A DNA stretch of 64,000 bases from Nocardia sp. NBC_00403 (GTDB lineage: Bacteria; Actinomycetota; Actinomycetes; Mycobacteriales; Mycobacteriaceae): assembly GCF_036046055.1 (NCBI RefSeq), contig NZ_CP107939.1, forward strand, positions 5,828,001 to 5,892,000, read 5' to 3'. Below are positions 1 through 8,475 of the stretch, piece after piece. Under the pieces are notes generated by a model that was given only the letters and a program-made list of their open reading frames with translations, had not been told where the DNA came from and did not search any database. Position 1 is the first letter of the stretch. Each line of letters begins with the position of its first letter. The translations under genes and the position numbers were made by a program.

Positions 1-316
1 ATGGCTCCTTGCCAGGGATCGGGCGCACCGCCAGCAGTTCAGCGCGCCGATTGCCGGCACACGCCAGCGTCGCTACCACGCTGTGTTGCTCAAAACCAGT
101 CGTCAGCTGGGCGTAGGTCACGGTGAGCGGATTGTCCACCCGTCCATCGACGCCCAACCGCCAGCGCTCGGTGGGGATGTCGGGGAACGGACCGTGATTG
201 CGCGCATAGAACGCGTCCACCGCGGTGATTTCGCTGCTGGCCAGCACCGATGGCGGCGGCTCGGCGTTGAACGGCAGCCGTCCCCGCACAATCATGTCCT
301 CGCGCTTACCCCACAT
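1..316 (-). CDS. Sulfite oxidase-like molybdopterin oxidoreductase, N-terminal part (runs off left edge)
   Basis: Reading leftward from the ATG at 316 the frame is open to the window edge. It gives the start typical of actinobacterial sulfite-oxidase-like enzymes: GKREDMIVRGRLPFNAEPPP, then VDAFYARNHGPFPD, then VVATLACAGNRRAELL. The last segment contains the Cys that ligates molybdenum in this family (seen: CAGNRR; known: SUOX active-site Cys). The expected role is oxidation of sulfite or a related substrate using a molybdopterin cofactor. The same frame is open upstream of 316 into remnant sequence, so the start is a judgement; the ATG directly before GKRED matches the usual protein start. 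Whether the rest of the gene is intact cannot be seen. Confidence 0.75.
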   Translation of the reverse strand, partial: MWGKREDMIVRGRLPFNAEPPPSVLASSEITAVDAFYARNHGPFPDIPTERWRLGVDGRVDNPLTVTYAQLTTGFEQHSVVATLACAGNRRAELLAVRPIPGKEP

Positions 317-504
317 CTCACCGCCCCGCCAACGAGTAGTCGCGGACTGCGACTTCAATCCTATAGCCGGTTGAAGGAGATCTGCTTGTAGTCGACTCCG
401 AGGCGGCGCGCGGTGTGCGTCGGCGCAGGAGAAGCCGCTGGCGAACAGCATTTCGCCGCGGCCAAGGCCGGTGCCGGGCACCTGGTTCCGCTTGAAGTTG
501 GCCA

Positions 505-645
505 CCTGCTCGATGATCATCGCCACCATCAGCACCCCACCGACACCTAGCGGCGCGAAGGGCTTCTGCTGCCGACGGCGGTTCCGGCGGTGAACACCAG
601 GAAGAAGGTGCCGATCGCCTGGACCGCATACTCCACAGCCGATCG
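505..645 (-). pseudogene. Aquaporin/MIP-family channel remnant (first membrane helix)
   Basis: The minus strand encodes VEYAVQAIGTFFLVFTAG, the first transmembrane helix of MIP channels. A frame change then leads to FAPLGVGGVLMVAMI, which resembles the start of the second helix. No NPA motif or later helices follow, so this is a frameshifted N-terminal fragment. It is wedged between a permease remnant and the sulfite-oxidase-like gene, which suggests deletions in this block. The assignment rests on about 35 residues. Confidence 0.5.
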
Positions 646-659
646 TGGTGTGCAGGCGC

Positions 660-1253
660 TATCGGATGCGCATGGCCGCGAGAAACCAGCATTCAGACTG
701 GAGAACGCGGCGGTCAGACCACCAGGTTCATCACCGAATCCGCCTATCCGACACCGAGTTTCGAGAAGAAGGTGACGAACGGGCTGACTCCCGGCGCAAA
801 TGCCTTGTACAGCAACAAGAGTCCCGGCAGCACCAGCGAACCGACTTAGCACACCGCGATTCTGGCGATGACCGAATGGATCGCCCGCGGCATGATCTTC
901 GCGGGGTCGTCCGTCTCGCCTGCCGCCGTGCCGACCAGCTCCACCGCGGAGTAGGCGAAGACGAGGCCCGTGGTGACGGTCACCACCGGCAGCAGGCCGG
1001 TCAGGAACAGACCACCGTGGTCGGCGATCACACCGACGCGCGTCGTCTGCACCTGGAGGGTGAACCGGCTCGCGAGGAAGACCGTGCCCACGATCAGGAA
1101 TGTCACCAGCGCCGCGACTTTGATCAGCGCCGCCCAGAACTCCATCTTGCCGAACCACTTCACCGACACCAGATTGATCGAGACCACAGTCCGAATCTCG
1201 GTGTCAGTGACGCCGGTGTTCATCGACGGCTCCGAAGCAACCGCTGTTCGCAC
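660..1253 (-). pseudogene. APC-family amino-acid permease remnant
   Basis: Minus-strand frames encode pieces of an amino-acid permease of the GABA/D-serine/D-alanine/glycine (AAT) type: [19 protein letters not shown], then [20 protein letters not shown], then FVTFFSKLGVG and LTAAFSSLNAGF. The order and content match the middle of the family. In-frame stops and at least one frame change separate the pieces, and both the N-terminal third and the C-terminus are missing. This is a dead gene. Its former role would have been proton-coupled amino-acid uptake in the inner membrane. Confidence 0.75.
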
Positions 1254-1388
1254 CGCGGACGCCTGACTATGTCAGGGCCCGTTTCCGCCAACGTCCACAG
1301 AATCTATCCCGTTAATCGGACACTCCTGCCACACTTCGGGGTCGCTGGCCGATCAAGTCCAGGTGCCGACGATGGTTGCCGCCGGTGT

Positions 1389-1750
1389 TCAGGGTTGCCT
1401 GTCGAAGGTGTACGTGAGGGTCAGGACGCCGTGACGGGCCTCGGTGGCATGTCCGGACAGCCCGGCGAGGTCGGCCGTGCCCGAGTGCGGCACCACGGTG
1501 CCGAAGGTGCTTCGGTCGTCGCCATTGGCCAGGCCGCCGTGTTGGATCACGAAGGTGCCCCGCCGGCCCTCCAGGATCGTGTTGATGTGTTCGGAGGCGA
1601 CGTAGCCTGCGCCCGTGGCGCCCTGTGCGGTGAGAACCTCGGCGATCCCAGTTCCCTCCAGACCCGGTCCTCGCGGCCGTCTGCCTTCGTCGGCTTCCGC
1701 CTGAGGCGGTTCGATAGCCGCAATGCGGCGAGGTCCCAGGTTCGCCCGGG
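1389..1750 (-). pseudogene. DUF3224-family protein, C-terminal part with unrecognisable N-terminus
   Basis: The minus strand ending at the TGA 1391-1389 encodes AEVLTAQGATGAGYVASEHI, then LEGRRGTFVIQHGG, then SGTADLAGLSGH, then a final LTLTYTFDR. This is the conserved C-terminal half of DUF3224 proteins, small actinobacterial proteins of unknown function often found near regulators. The frame stays open rightward to about 1750, but the N-terminal family signature and a convincing start codon with RBS are absent, so the gene is probably truncated or frameshifted. It is divergent to the AfsR-type regulator starting at 1802. Confidence 0.55.
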
Positions 1751-1801
1751 TTGACGAGAGGGCCGGGCGCCACGCAGGATCGATCGTGAGATGAGCGATT
1801 C

Positions 1802-4800
1802 ATGCTGGTAGGACTATTGGGTCCGGTGATGGTGGAGGCCGCGGACGGGACGAGGGCGTCGGTCGGGGGGCCGCGGGTACGGGCATTGCTGGGGTTGCTC
1901 GCGCTCGAAGCCGGGCGAGTGGTTCCGGTGGCGCGACTGGTGGACGGGGTGTGGGGAGAGGACCCGCCGGCGGGGACAGGGAATGCGTTGCAGACCTTGG
2001 CGAGTCGGTTGCGCGCGGCGGCGCCGGGGGTGGTGCGGAGGGATGGGGGCGGGTATGTGCTCGAACTTGCGTCCGAGGACGTCGACGCGCATCTGTTCAC
2101 GCGTGAGGTCGAGGCGGGGCGGACATTGCTCGCGGCCGGGGAGACAGAACGAGCCATCGCGCGCTTCGATACCGCGCTCGCGTTGTGGCGCGGGGAGCCG
2201 TTGATCGATGTGGGGGAATCGGACGTATTGCACGCTGCGGCACTGCGATTGACCGAACAGCGACTCGAAGCGGTCGAACTGCGAGCGGACGCCTTGCGAG
2301 CCTTGGGCCGAGGCGGCGAAGTATTGCGTGAGCTCCGCACGGACGTCGCGGCACATCCGTTCCGTGAGACGCTCGCCGCGCGACTGGTGCTGGCACTGGC
2401 GGCAGCGGGGCGCACATCCGAGGCGATACAGCAGTTTCAACGCACCGAGGCCCTGTTACGGGAGGAGCTCGGCACAACACCCGCCGAGGTGCTGCGCTCG
2501 GCCCTGGCCGAACTTCACACCAACGCACCCCATGATCCCACCGTCGACGGACCTGTCTCAGAGACGACGTCCGGATCGGGTCGTACGGGAGTTGTGGCAG
2601 CATCCCCGACCACCGGGGCATCGAAGGTGTCCGCGCCACTGCTGCCCAGGCGTCGCACCAGCTTCGTCGGACGCGGACACGACGTGGACGAAGTGCGGCA
2701 GGCGTTGCGCGAGTCCCGACTGGTGACACTGTCGGGTAGCGGGGGCGTGGGGAAGACTCGGCTGGCCGCCGAGACGGTCGGGGCGCACGCCGTGGACTGG
2801 GTGGATGGCTACGCCTTCGTCGAACTGGCCGGACTCGAGCGAGAACGAGCCGGCCGACCTGCCGTGACCGCGGTCGGAGTGGCGATAGTGAACGCGCTCG
2901 CCGGGTTCGAGCGACCCGACGAACTGTGCACGGAGTGGGCCGAAGTACTGGAGCGGACGCTGTCCGGCCGCCGAATGCTGTTGGTACTCGACAACTGCGA
3001 GCATGTCGTGGAGGCGACCGCGCGCCTGATCGACGATCTATTGCAACGGCTACCCCTGCTGCGGGTCCTCACCACGAGCCGGGAGCCGATCGGCGTGGAC
3101 GGCGAGCGACTGTATCCGGTCCGGACCTTGGACCTGCCCGAAGCCGACGTGGATTTCCCGGCGGCAGCCGCATCGCCCGCGGTCCGGTTGTTCCTCGACC
3201 GCGCCACCGCGGCACTCCCGGATTTCGCGCTGTCCGAAGGCAATTCCGCGGATATCCGTGCCATCGTGCGCAGCCTGGACGGCATGCCGCTGGCCATCGA
3301 GCTGGCCGCCGCTCGCGTGCGGAGTCTGCCGCTGCCGGACCTCAGCGCGCGGCTCACCGATCGCTTCCGTTTGCTCACCAACAGCACTCGTCACGCGGTC
3401 CCGCGTCATCGCACCTTGCACGCGGCTGTCGCCTGGAGCTGGGAACTGCTCACCGATGCGGAAGCCGCAGCAGCCCGGCGTTTTTCGATTTTCGCGGGCG
3501 GCGCGACCTTGGACGCCATCACCAGGGTGTGTGGTCCGGACGCCATCGACACGGTCACCTCACTGGTGACGAAGTCGTTGGTGGATTTCGACGGACAGCG
3601 CTATCGAATGGCGGAGACCATCCGAGCCTATGCGAACGCGGAATTGACCGCAGTCGGCGAGGCGGACGAGGTCGCCCGCATCCATGCCGACTGCTTCCTG
3701 GGGTTCACCGATGCCGCCGCCCACGGATTACGCACTGCCGCACACCCCGATTGGCTTGCGCGTCTGATCGCCGAACACGCCAATTGCGAAACCGCGCTGC
3801 GGTGGGCGCTGGACGCGGGCGACGGCGAGCGTGCGGTTCGCCTGTACGGGAATCTCGTCTGGTACTGGCTGCTGCGCGGGTTGCACGGCGACATCTCCGA
3901 ACGCCGCCGCGAGGTCCTCGCCCTGCTCGGCGACACACCGCCGCCGGGGTGCACCGGGGCCTACCTGGCCTGCCGGTACGGCCAGGAGCTGCTCGCGTAC
4001 TTCACCAACATCTGGTGGGGCCAAATCCGGGAGAACACGGGGCAATTCGAGCGACTGACCCGTGCGGCCCTCACCGAAGATCCGCCCCCACACCCGATGT
4101 TCGTGCTCATACTGGCGCTGCGTGACCTGCTCGGCGACGACGACAGCCTGTTGACCGCCTGCACCACCTCGGACGATCCATGGCTACGCGGAAATGCGCT
4201 GATAGCACAAGGTTTCGATGAACTGGGCGGCGACCATCCGGCCCGCGCCCTGCCCACGTTGGAGGCGGCGCTGACCTGCCTGAGCGCGCACGGTGACGCC
4301 CGGTCACACAGCCGCGCCCTGATCTCCCTGGCCAGCTACCGGACCCGGATGCTCGGCCTGGACAGCGCCCGCCCGCTGATCGCGCACGCGCTGGAACTGC
4401 TCAGCGCCGACCTGGGCGCCGGTGAGCGCATCGGCGTGCTGCTCTTCGCGGCGGAGATGTACCTGGTCGGCGGCGATACCGACAGCGCGGCAACCTATCT
4501 CGACCGGGCCGAGCCCCTGATCACCCCGCACATCATCCCCGCACCCGGGCGCTTTCTGGCGGCGACGCAGGCGCACCTGGCGCACCTGCGCGGCGACAAC
4601 GACCGCGCGATGGAACTGTTCCGGCGGATGTCCGAGCAGCCGCTCCCCGCCGGCCCGCCGCCCGCGGGACGCCACGATACCGTCCGCTTCGTGAACCCGG
4701 TCTTCGTGAGCACCGTGCACGCGGCGACCCTGGTCGCGGCGGGGCAGCCGGACGACGCGCTGCGAGAGCTGGCCATGCCTCGCGATCTGGCCGCCCAGAC

Positions 4801-5065
4801 CTCGGCGGCGCTGCTGGCCGAGGTCGGTATCGGTTACGCCCTGGTCGCGCTGGCGAAGGATGCCCCGGGGCGCGCGGCCCGCATTCTCGGCGCCACCGAC
4901 CGGATCAACCGCAGGGCCGGGGTGATTCGCATCGGCCCGTTCCGGCGGCGGGCGCTCGACCAGGCGGAAGCGGCGCTCGGGCCCGTGCGCCTGGGCGCGG
5001 AATTCCTCGCGGGCGCCCGGCTTCCGGACGAGGCGGTGCTCGAACTGCTGCGTACCGTTCGCTGA
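1802..5065 (+). CDS. AfsR/SARP-type transcriptional regulator with NB-ARC ATPase and TPR region
   Basis: 1087 residues in the AfsR architecture. A winged-helix DNA-binding domain (about 1-90) is followed by a BTAD bacterial activation domain (about 95-240, ending with the typical EELGTTPAEVLRSALAELH). An NB-ARC ATPase then begins near residue 283 (RRRTSFVGRG) with Walker A GSGGVGKT (about 311-318) and Walker B MLLVLDNCEHV. The C-terminal half is alanine/leucine-rich TPR-like helix. Such proteins activate nearby genes and integrate signals through the ATPase and TPR parts. The DUF4267-DUF2871-amidase unit 74 bp downstream is the obvious candidate target, but that is inference. The stop codon lies inside a strong hairpin at 5051-5089. 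Confidence 0.9.
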   Translation: MLVGLLGPVMVEAADGTRASVGGPRVRALLGLLALEAGRVVPVARLVDGVWGEDPPAGTGNALQTLASRLRAAAPGVVRRDGGGYVLELASEDVDAHLFTREVEAGRTLLAAGETERAIARFDTALALWRGEPLIDVGESDVLHAAALRLTEQRLEAVELRADALRALGRGGEVLRELRTDVAAHPFRETLAARLVLALAAAGRTSEAIQQFQRTEALLREELGTTPAEVLRSALAELHTNAPHDPTVDGPVSETTSGSGRTGVVAASPTTGASKVSAPLLPRRRTSFVGRGHDVDEVRQALRESRLVTLSGSGGVGKTRLAAETVGAHAVDWVDGYAFVELAGLERERAGRPAVTAVGVAIVNALAGFERPDELCTEWAEVLERTLSGRRMLLVLDNCEHVVEATARLIDDLLQRLPLLRVLTTSREPIGVDGERLYPVRTLDLPEADVDFPAAAASPAVRLFLDRATAALPDFALSEGNSADIRAIVRSLDGMPLAIELAAARVRSLPLPDLSARLTDRFRLLTNSTRHAVPRHRTLHAAVAWSWELLTDAEAAAARRFSIFAGGATLDAITRVCGPDAIDTVTSLVTKSLVDFDGQRYRMAETIRAYANAELTAVGEADEVARIHADCFLGFTDAAAHGLRTAAHPDWLARLIAEHANCETALRWALDAGDGERAVRLYGNLVWYWLLRGLHGDISERRREVLALLGDTPPPGCTGAYLACRYGQELLAYFTNIWWGQIRENTGQFERLTRAALTEDPPPHPMFVLILALRDLLGDDDSLLTACTTSDDPWLRGNALIAQGFDELGGDHPARALPTLEAALTCLSAHGDARSHSRALISLASYRTRMLGLDSARPLIAHALELLSADLGAGERIGVLLFAAEMYLVGGDTDSAATYLDRAEPLITPHIIPAPGRFLAATQAHLAHLRGDNDRAMELFRRMSEQPLPAGPPPAGRHDTVRFVNPVFVSTVHAATLVAAGQPDDALRELAMPRDLAAQTSAALLAEVGIGYALVALAKDAPGRAARILGATDRINRRAGVIRIGPFRRRALDQAEAALGPVRLGAEFLAGARLPDEAVLELLRTVR

Positions 5066-5089
5066 CAACGACTGTCAGCGAACGGTACG
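5051..5089 (+). terminator. Hairpin terminator overlapping the AfsR stop codon
   Basis: A perfect 16-bp inverted repeat (arms 5051-5066 and 5074-5089) encloses a 7-nt loop. There is no U-tract, as is usual in high-GC actinobacteria. The regulator's TGA at 5063-5065 lies in the left arm, so translation should reach into the hairpin. It separates the regulator from the unit beginning at 5139. Confidence 0.75.
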
Positions 5090-5138
5090 GGCAGCACTGG
5101 ATGCTCTGGACGCGTATCCCACCGATCCAGGAGTGTTC

Positions 5139-5576
5139 ATGTCTGTTCTCCAGAACACGGAATCAGTTGTTTCCGTGCGTAATTCCCGCCGACTCGGCGA
5201 ACGTCTCGGCACGGCCGGCGCCGTAATGGGTGCCGCGTTCATCATTGCCGTCGGCGCCGGTTATTTGCTCGCCCCACAGGCAATGGCCCCGGGGTTCGGC
5301 TTCACTGATTGGCCGCACGGTGAAGCCAACGGTTTCCTGAACGTCAAAGGCGTCCGCGATGTGGTCTCCGGCCTGATCTTGCTCGCCTTGCTCGCGGCCG
5401 GGCAGCGGCGCGCCGTCGGCGTCGCCACGCTCACCGTCGCCCTCATCCCGACCGGCGACATGCTCACCATCCTGCTGCGCCACGGTTCCACTGCCACCGC
5501 CCTGAGTGTGCACGGCCTCACCGCCGCCCTGGTGGCCGCCAGCGGCGCGCTGCTGCTGCGCCGTGAAAGCCGGTGA
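5139..5576 (+). CDS. DUF4267 membrane protein
   Basis: About 145 residues. The ATG at 5139 is preceded by AGGAG at 5129-5133; a GTG at 5133 is in frame but overlaps that RBS. Four hydrophobic segments are visible (GAAFIIAVGAGYLLAP; VVSGLILLALLAAG; VGVATLTVALIPTGDMLTIL; LTAALVAASGALLL). The conserved NGFLNVKGVRDVVSGL stretch between helices 1 and 2 identifies DUF4267, a family of small inner-membrane proteins of unknown role, often near TetR or AfsR-type regulators and oxidoreductases. It is first in a three-gene unit; the next gene starts 7 bp after its stop. Confidence 0.85.
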   Translation: MSVLQNTESVVSVRNSRRLGERLGTAGAVMGAAFIIAVGAGYLLAPQAMAPGFGFTDWPHGEANGFLNVKGVRDVVSGLILLALLAAGQRRAVGVATLTVALIPTGDMLTILLRHGSTATALSVHGLTAALVAASGALLLRRESR

Positions 5577-5583
5577 GCGCCCG

Positions 5584-6036
5584 ATGAAGACACTGCTCAA
5601 TACCGCTCACATCTACATGATCATCGGCCTGATCTCCGGGTTCTACTACCGCGAGATCACCAAGCTCGAACATTTCACCGGGAAGTCGCAGCTCAGTGTC
5701 ATGCACACCCACCTGCTGGCGCTGGGCATGCTGTTCTTCCTCATCGTGCTGGCCTTGGAGAAGCAGTTCACGCTCAGCGCCCGGAAAAGCCTGTACGGCT
5801 GGTTCTTCCGGCTGTACAACGTCGGCCTGGTCATCACCGTCGCGGCCATGACGCTGCACGGCACCCTCACCGTGCTGGGCAAGAGCAGTGGTGAGGCGAT
5901 CGCGCTCGTCTCGGGTGTGGGCCACATCCTGCTGACCGCCGGGCTGGTCCTGTTCTTCATCACCCTCGGCAAATCTATCGACGACAGCCGAACACCGTGC
6001 ACCGCAGCGGTATTCGCCGAACAGGAGGCATCGTGA
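5584..6036 (+). CDS. DUF2871 membrane protein
   Basis: 150 residues starting MKTLLNTAHIYMIIGLISGF, with FYREITKLEHFTG and VMHTHLLALGMLFFLIVLALE, which match DUF2871 (four-helix membrane proteins). The conserved His and Tyr residues near the membrane edges (TAH, MHTH, LHGT, GHILL) could bind a metal or heme, but that is a guess. The start lies 7 bp after the previous stop, and the last codons overlap the amidase start by 4 bp (GTGA at 6033-6036), so the two are probably translationally coupled. Confidence 0.85.
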   Translation: MKTLLNTAHIYMIIGLISGFYYREITKLEHFTGKSQLSVMHTHLLALGMLFFLIVLALEKQFTLSARKSLYGWFFRLYNVGLVITVAAMTLHGTLTVLGKSSGEAIALVSGVGHILLTAGLVLFFITLGKSIDDSRTPCTAAVFAEQEAS

Positions 6037-7496
6037 CCACCGGCCGGGACAGCGCGCTGTGGACGCGGGACGCGGTCTCGCTCGCTGCGCTGATCGCCGA
6101 GGGCGCCGTCACCGCGGCCCAGGTCGTCGAGGCGCATCTCGAGCGCATCGAGCAGGTCGATTCCGAAATCGGCGCGCTCACCACGGTATTCGCCGAGACC
6201 GCGCGTGCGGAGGCGGCCGCGGCCGACCGCAGGGGGCCGACCGGGCCGCTGCACGGGGTTCCGGTCACCGTCAAGAACAACCTCGATGTCGCGGGCAGCC
6301 CGACCACCTGGGGCGTGGCGGCCCTCGGACAGGCCGTCGCGACAGCGGACGCACCCGCGGTGTCCGCACTACGGCGAGCCGGGGCGATCGTCATCGGGCG
6401 AACGAACATGCCAGACTTTGCCACTCGCTGGCACACCGACAACGACGAGGCGGGCCCGACGGTGAATCCGTGGTACCCGACCCGCAGCCCGGGCGGTTCC
6501 AGCGGTGGTGACGCCGCTGCGGTAGCGGCGGGCATGACACCCCTCGGCCTGGGCACCGACTTCGGCGGTTCACTGCGGATACCCGCCGCGTTCTGCGGAG
6601 TCGCCTCGCTGCGTACCACACCCGGCCGGGTGGCGGTGGCCTCGAGCCTGCCCGGGGCCGCACCCGCACCGACAAACCAATTGTTCGCGGCGCCAGGGCC
6701 GTTGGCGCGCAGCGTGCGCGATCTGACGACCGCCTTGGAGGTCCTCAGCAACAGCGCTGACGTGCGCGACCCCGGATGGATTCCGGTGTGTGACGCGACG
6801 GACACCGCGCTGCCCGCGGTCGCCGTCACGCTCGGTGACGATATCGATCCGCAGGTGCGGGCCGCGGTACTCGGCTGCGCCGACGCCCTCGAACGCGCGG
6901 GATATCCGGTAGCCGAACTGGATCCGCCGCAATTGGGCGAGGTGGCGGCGGACTACGGCCGATTGGTCTCCACCGAGGTGGTGGTCCAGCGCCGCGAAGC
7001 CATGCGGCGAGTCGGCAGCGCCGGACTGAACACCTTCATGGACGCGGCGATCGATCTGTTCCCGCCGCTGGATCTGGCGGGCTACATGACCGCGCTGGGT
7101 GAGCGCCTCACCCGCCGCGCGGCCTGGTCCCGCTTCCTCGCGGAGCATCCGATCGTGCTCGGCCCGGTCTCGGACGAACTGCCCTGGCCGGTCGGCTACG
7201 ACCTCGGCGGCACCGCACAAGTCGCGACCATGTATGCGGCGCACCGCCTCACGATCGCCGCCAACTACCTGGCCCTGCCCGCGGTCACGGTCCCCGCGGG
7301 CGTCTCGGCCGAGGGTCTTCCCATCGGGGTCCAGTTGATCACCGCCCCATTCGCCGAGCGCCGCGCGCTGACTGCCGCCGCCCATATCGAGGTGGCCTTT
7401 CCGATGCCCACACCCATCTCCCCGGCAACCGACCCGACCACCCGGCGCCCTGCCCCGAGCCAGGCTCCGTCCAGTGGCTCGCGCACGACGTGGTGA
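6033..7496 (+). CDS. Amidase signature-family enzyme
   Basis: 487 residues of the amidase signature family, which hydrolyses amide bonds with a Ser-cisSer-Lys triad. The Lys is in PVTVKNNLDV, the serine-rich loop is SPGGSSGGDAAAVA, and the nucleophile segment is LGTDFGGSLRIPA. Length and motif order match intact members, so it should be active in the cytoplasm; the substrate cannot be told. The GTG at 6033 is chosen because AGGAGG lies at 6023-6028 with good spacing and GTGA overlaps the previous stop. It is third in the unit downstream of the AfsR-type regulator. Confidence 0.9.
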   Translation: MTTGRDSALWTRDAVSLAALIAEGAVTAAQVVEAHLERIEQVDSEIGALTTVFAETARAEAAAADRRGPTGPLHGVPVTVKNNLDVAGSPTTWGVAALGQAVATADAPAVSALRRAGAIVIGRTNMPDFATRWHTDNDEAGPTVNPWYPTRSPGGSSGGDAAAVAAGMTPLGLGTDFGGSLRIPAAFCGVASLRTTPGRVAVASSLPGAAPAPTNQLFAAPGPLARSVRDLTTALEVLSNSADVRDPGWIPVCDATDTALPAVAVTLGDDIDPQVRAAVLGCADALERAGYPVAELDPPQLGEVAADYGRLVSTEVVVQRREAMRRVGSAGLNTFMDAAIDLFPPLDLAGYMTALGERLTRRAAWSRFLAEHPIVLGPVSDELPWPVGYDLGGTAQVATMYAAHRLTIAANYLALPAVTVPAGVSAEGLPIGVQLITAPFAERRALTAAAHIEVAFPMPTPISPATDPTTRRPAPSQAPSSGSRTTW

Positions 7497-7521
7497 ATAT
7501 TTCGTAGCGAAGGGAATCCAG

Positions 7522-7767
7522 ATGTCACACAACACATTGCGATCCGCCGTGCGCGGCCGAGTACTGCTGCCGGGCGATGAAGAGTTCGATACCGCACGGA
7601 CGCCGTGGAATCTGAATATCGACCAGCCGGTCGCGGCGGTCGTGCACGTCGAAGACGCGGACGATATGGCCGCCGTGGTCGGCTACGCGCGCGAAGCGGG
7701 CCTGTCGGTGACCGCCCAGCCCAACGGCCACGGCGCTTCCCGCGCCAACTTCCCGATTCCCCACTGA
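7522..7767 (+). pseudogene. FAD-binding oxidoreductase (BBE type), N-terminal fragment
   Basis: 81 codons from the ATG at 7522 match the beginning of FAD-linked oxidases of the berberine-bridge type: GRVLLPGDEEFDTARTPWN, PVAAVVHVEDADDMAAVVGY, and the start of the FAD PP-loop (VTAQPNGHGASR). The frame then stops at 7767 just where the flavin-binding domain should continue. About 380 residues are missing, so a deletion has removed most of the gene. A strong hairpin follows 35 bp later. Its original place was the fourth gene of the AfsR-linked unit. Confidence 0.8.
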
Positions 7768-7801
7768 ACCTTCGGTTTCGATCCCGAGGTCAGGCACCTC
7801 T

Positions 7802-7847
7802 GCACAGCACTGCCCCGCCGATCGTGATCGGCGGGGCAGTGCTGTGC
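7802..7847. terminator. Perfect long hairpin after the truncated oxidoreductase
   Basis: Two 22-nt arms (7802-7823 and 7826-7847) are perfect reverse complements with only 2 nt between them. The stem is very GC-rich and lacks a U-tract, as is common in this group. Symmetry means it could stop transcription from either side. It ends the amidase unit. Confidence 0.75.
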
Positions 7848-8463
7848 CTGCGATCAGCTATCGCAACCCCGGTGAGGCCGAATCCTGTTACTGCAGTTGG
7901 CGACTCGGGGGCGCGGGTAGTCCCCGACCACTTCAGAGCCGGAGACAGCTAACCACGGAACATACTCTCTGGCACACACACCATGTCGAGAAGCTGGTGT
8001 CGGTGCGGAGTTAGCCGAGATCGGCGCACGCTAGCCACAAGTTGTCGCAGTTCAATGGCGATCCTCAGGGCATCGCGAACACTGCGACGCCGCTTCCGCA
8101 GCTCAACGCTTTGTGTACAAGCGCATTCGACCAATCGGCTTGGCTGATCGACAACAGAACCCCAGGTCCAGGGGTCGCAGGTTCGAACCCGGGTTCGTTC
8201 CAGATAACGGCCAGGTCGGAGCCGAACACGACGCCGAGTCCTACTCCGAACTGGTGCAGCATGCGCGGAGCCCACGACTGTTGCCGGTGCAGACAGAGGA
8301 CTTGCGCTTCGGACTGCTCGACGGCCCAGACCGGATGGACCCGGAGATCCTCAACCTCGACGTGCGCGTCAGCGCGACCCGGTAGGTACCGTCATGTGGC
8401 CTGCGGGTTGCAACATATAAGGTGGACAAGATCATTCGTCGAGGATCTGATGCTTCTGATATC
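7848..8463. other. Gene-free stretch with a tRNA-like T-arm motif
   Basis: No convincing coding frame is seen in either strand. Around 8176-8200 the sequence carries GGTTCGAACCC, the hallmark of a tRNA T-arm, preceded by a short 5-bp stem with a 7-nt loop. Acceptor pairing and a proper anticodon loop (no U33) are missing, so it is at most a degraded tRNA 3' end. Confidence 0.35.
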
Positions 8464-8475
8464 GAAAGGTCTTAC

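Noticed and set aside
1312-2415. Long minus-strand open frame opposite the start of the AfsR gene
   Set aside because: Arg/Ser/Ala-rich shadow typical of high-GC antisense frames; the plus-strand gene has clear domains. Only the DUF3224 frame in 1389-1750 is protein-like.
4304-5068. 254-codon minus-strand frame antisense to the AfsR C-terminus
   Set aside because: Low-complexity Arg/Gly composition, no RBS, fully inside a well-supported gene.
8160-8210. Possible tRNA gene (T-arm-like GGTTCGAACCC)
   Set aside because: No 7-bp acceptor stem, the anticodon-like loop lacks U33, and no D-arm can be drawn. At most a degraded 3' end.
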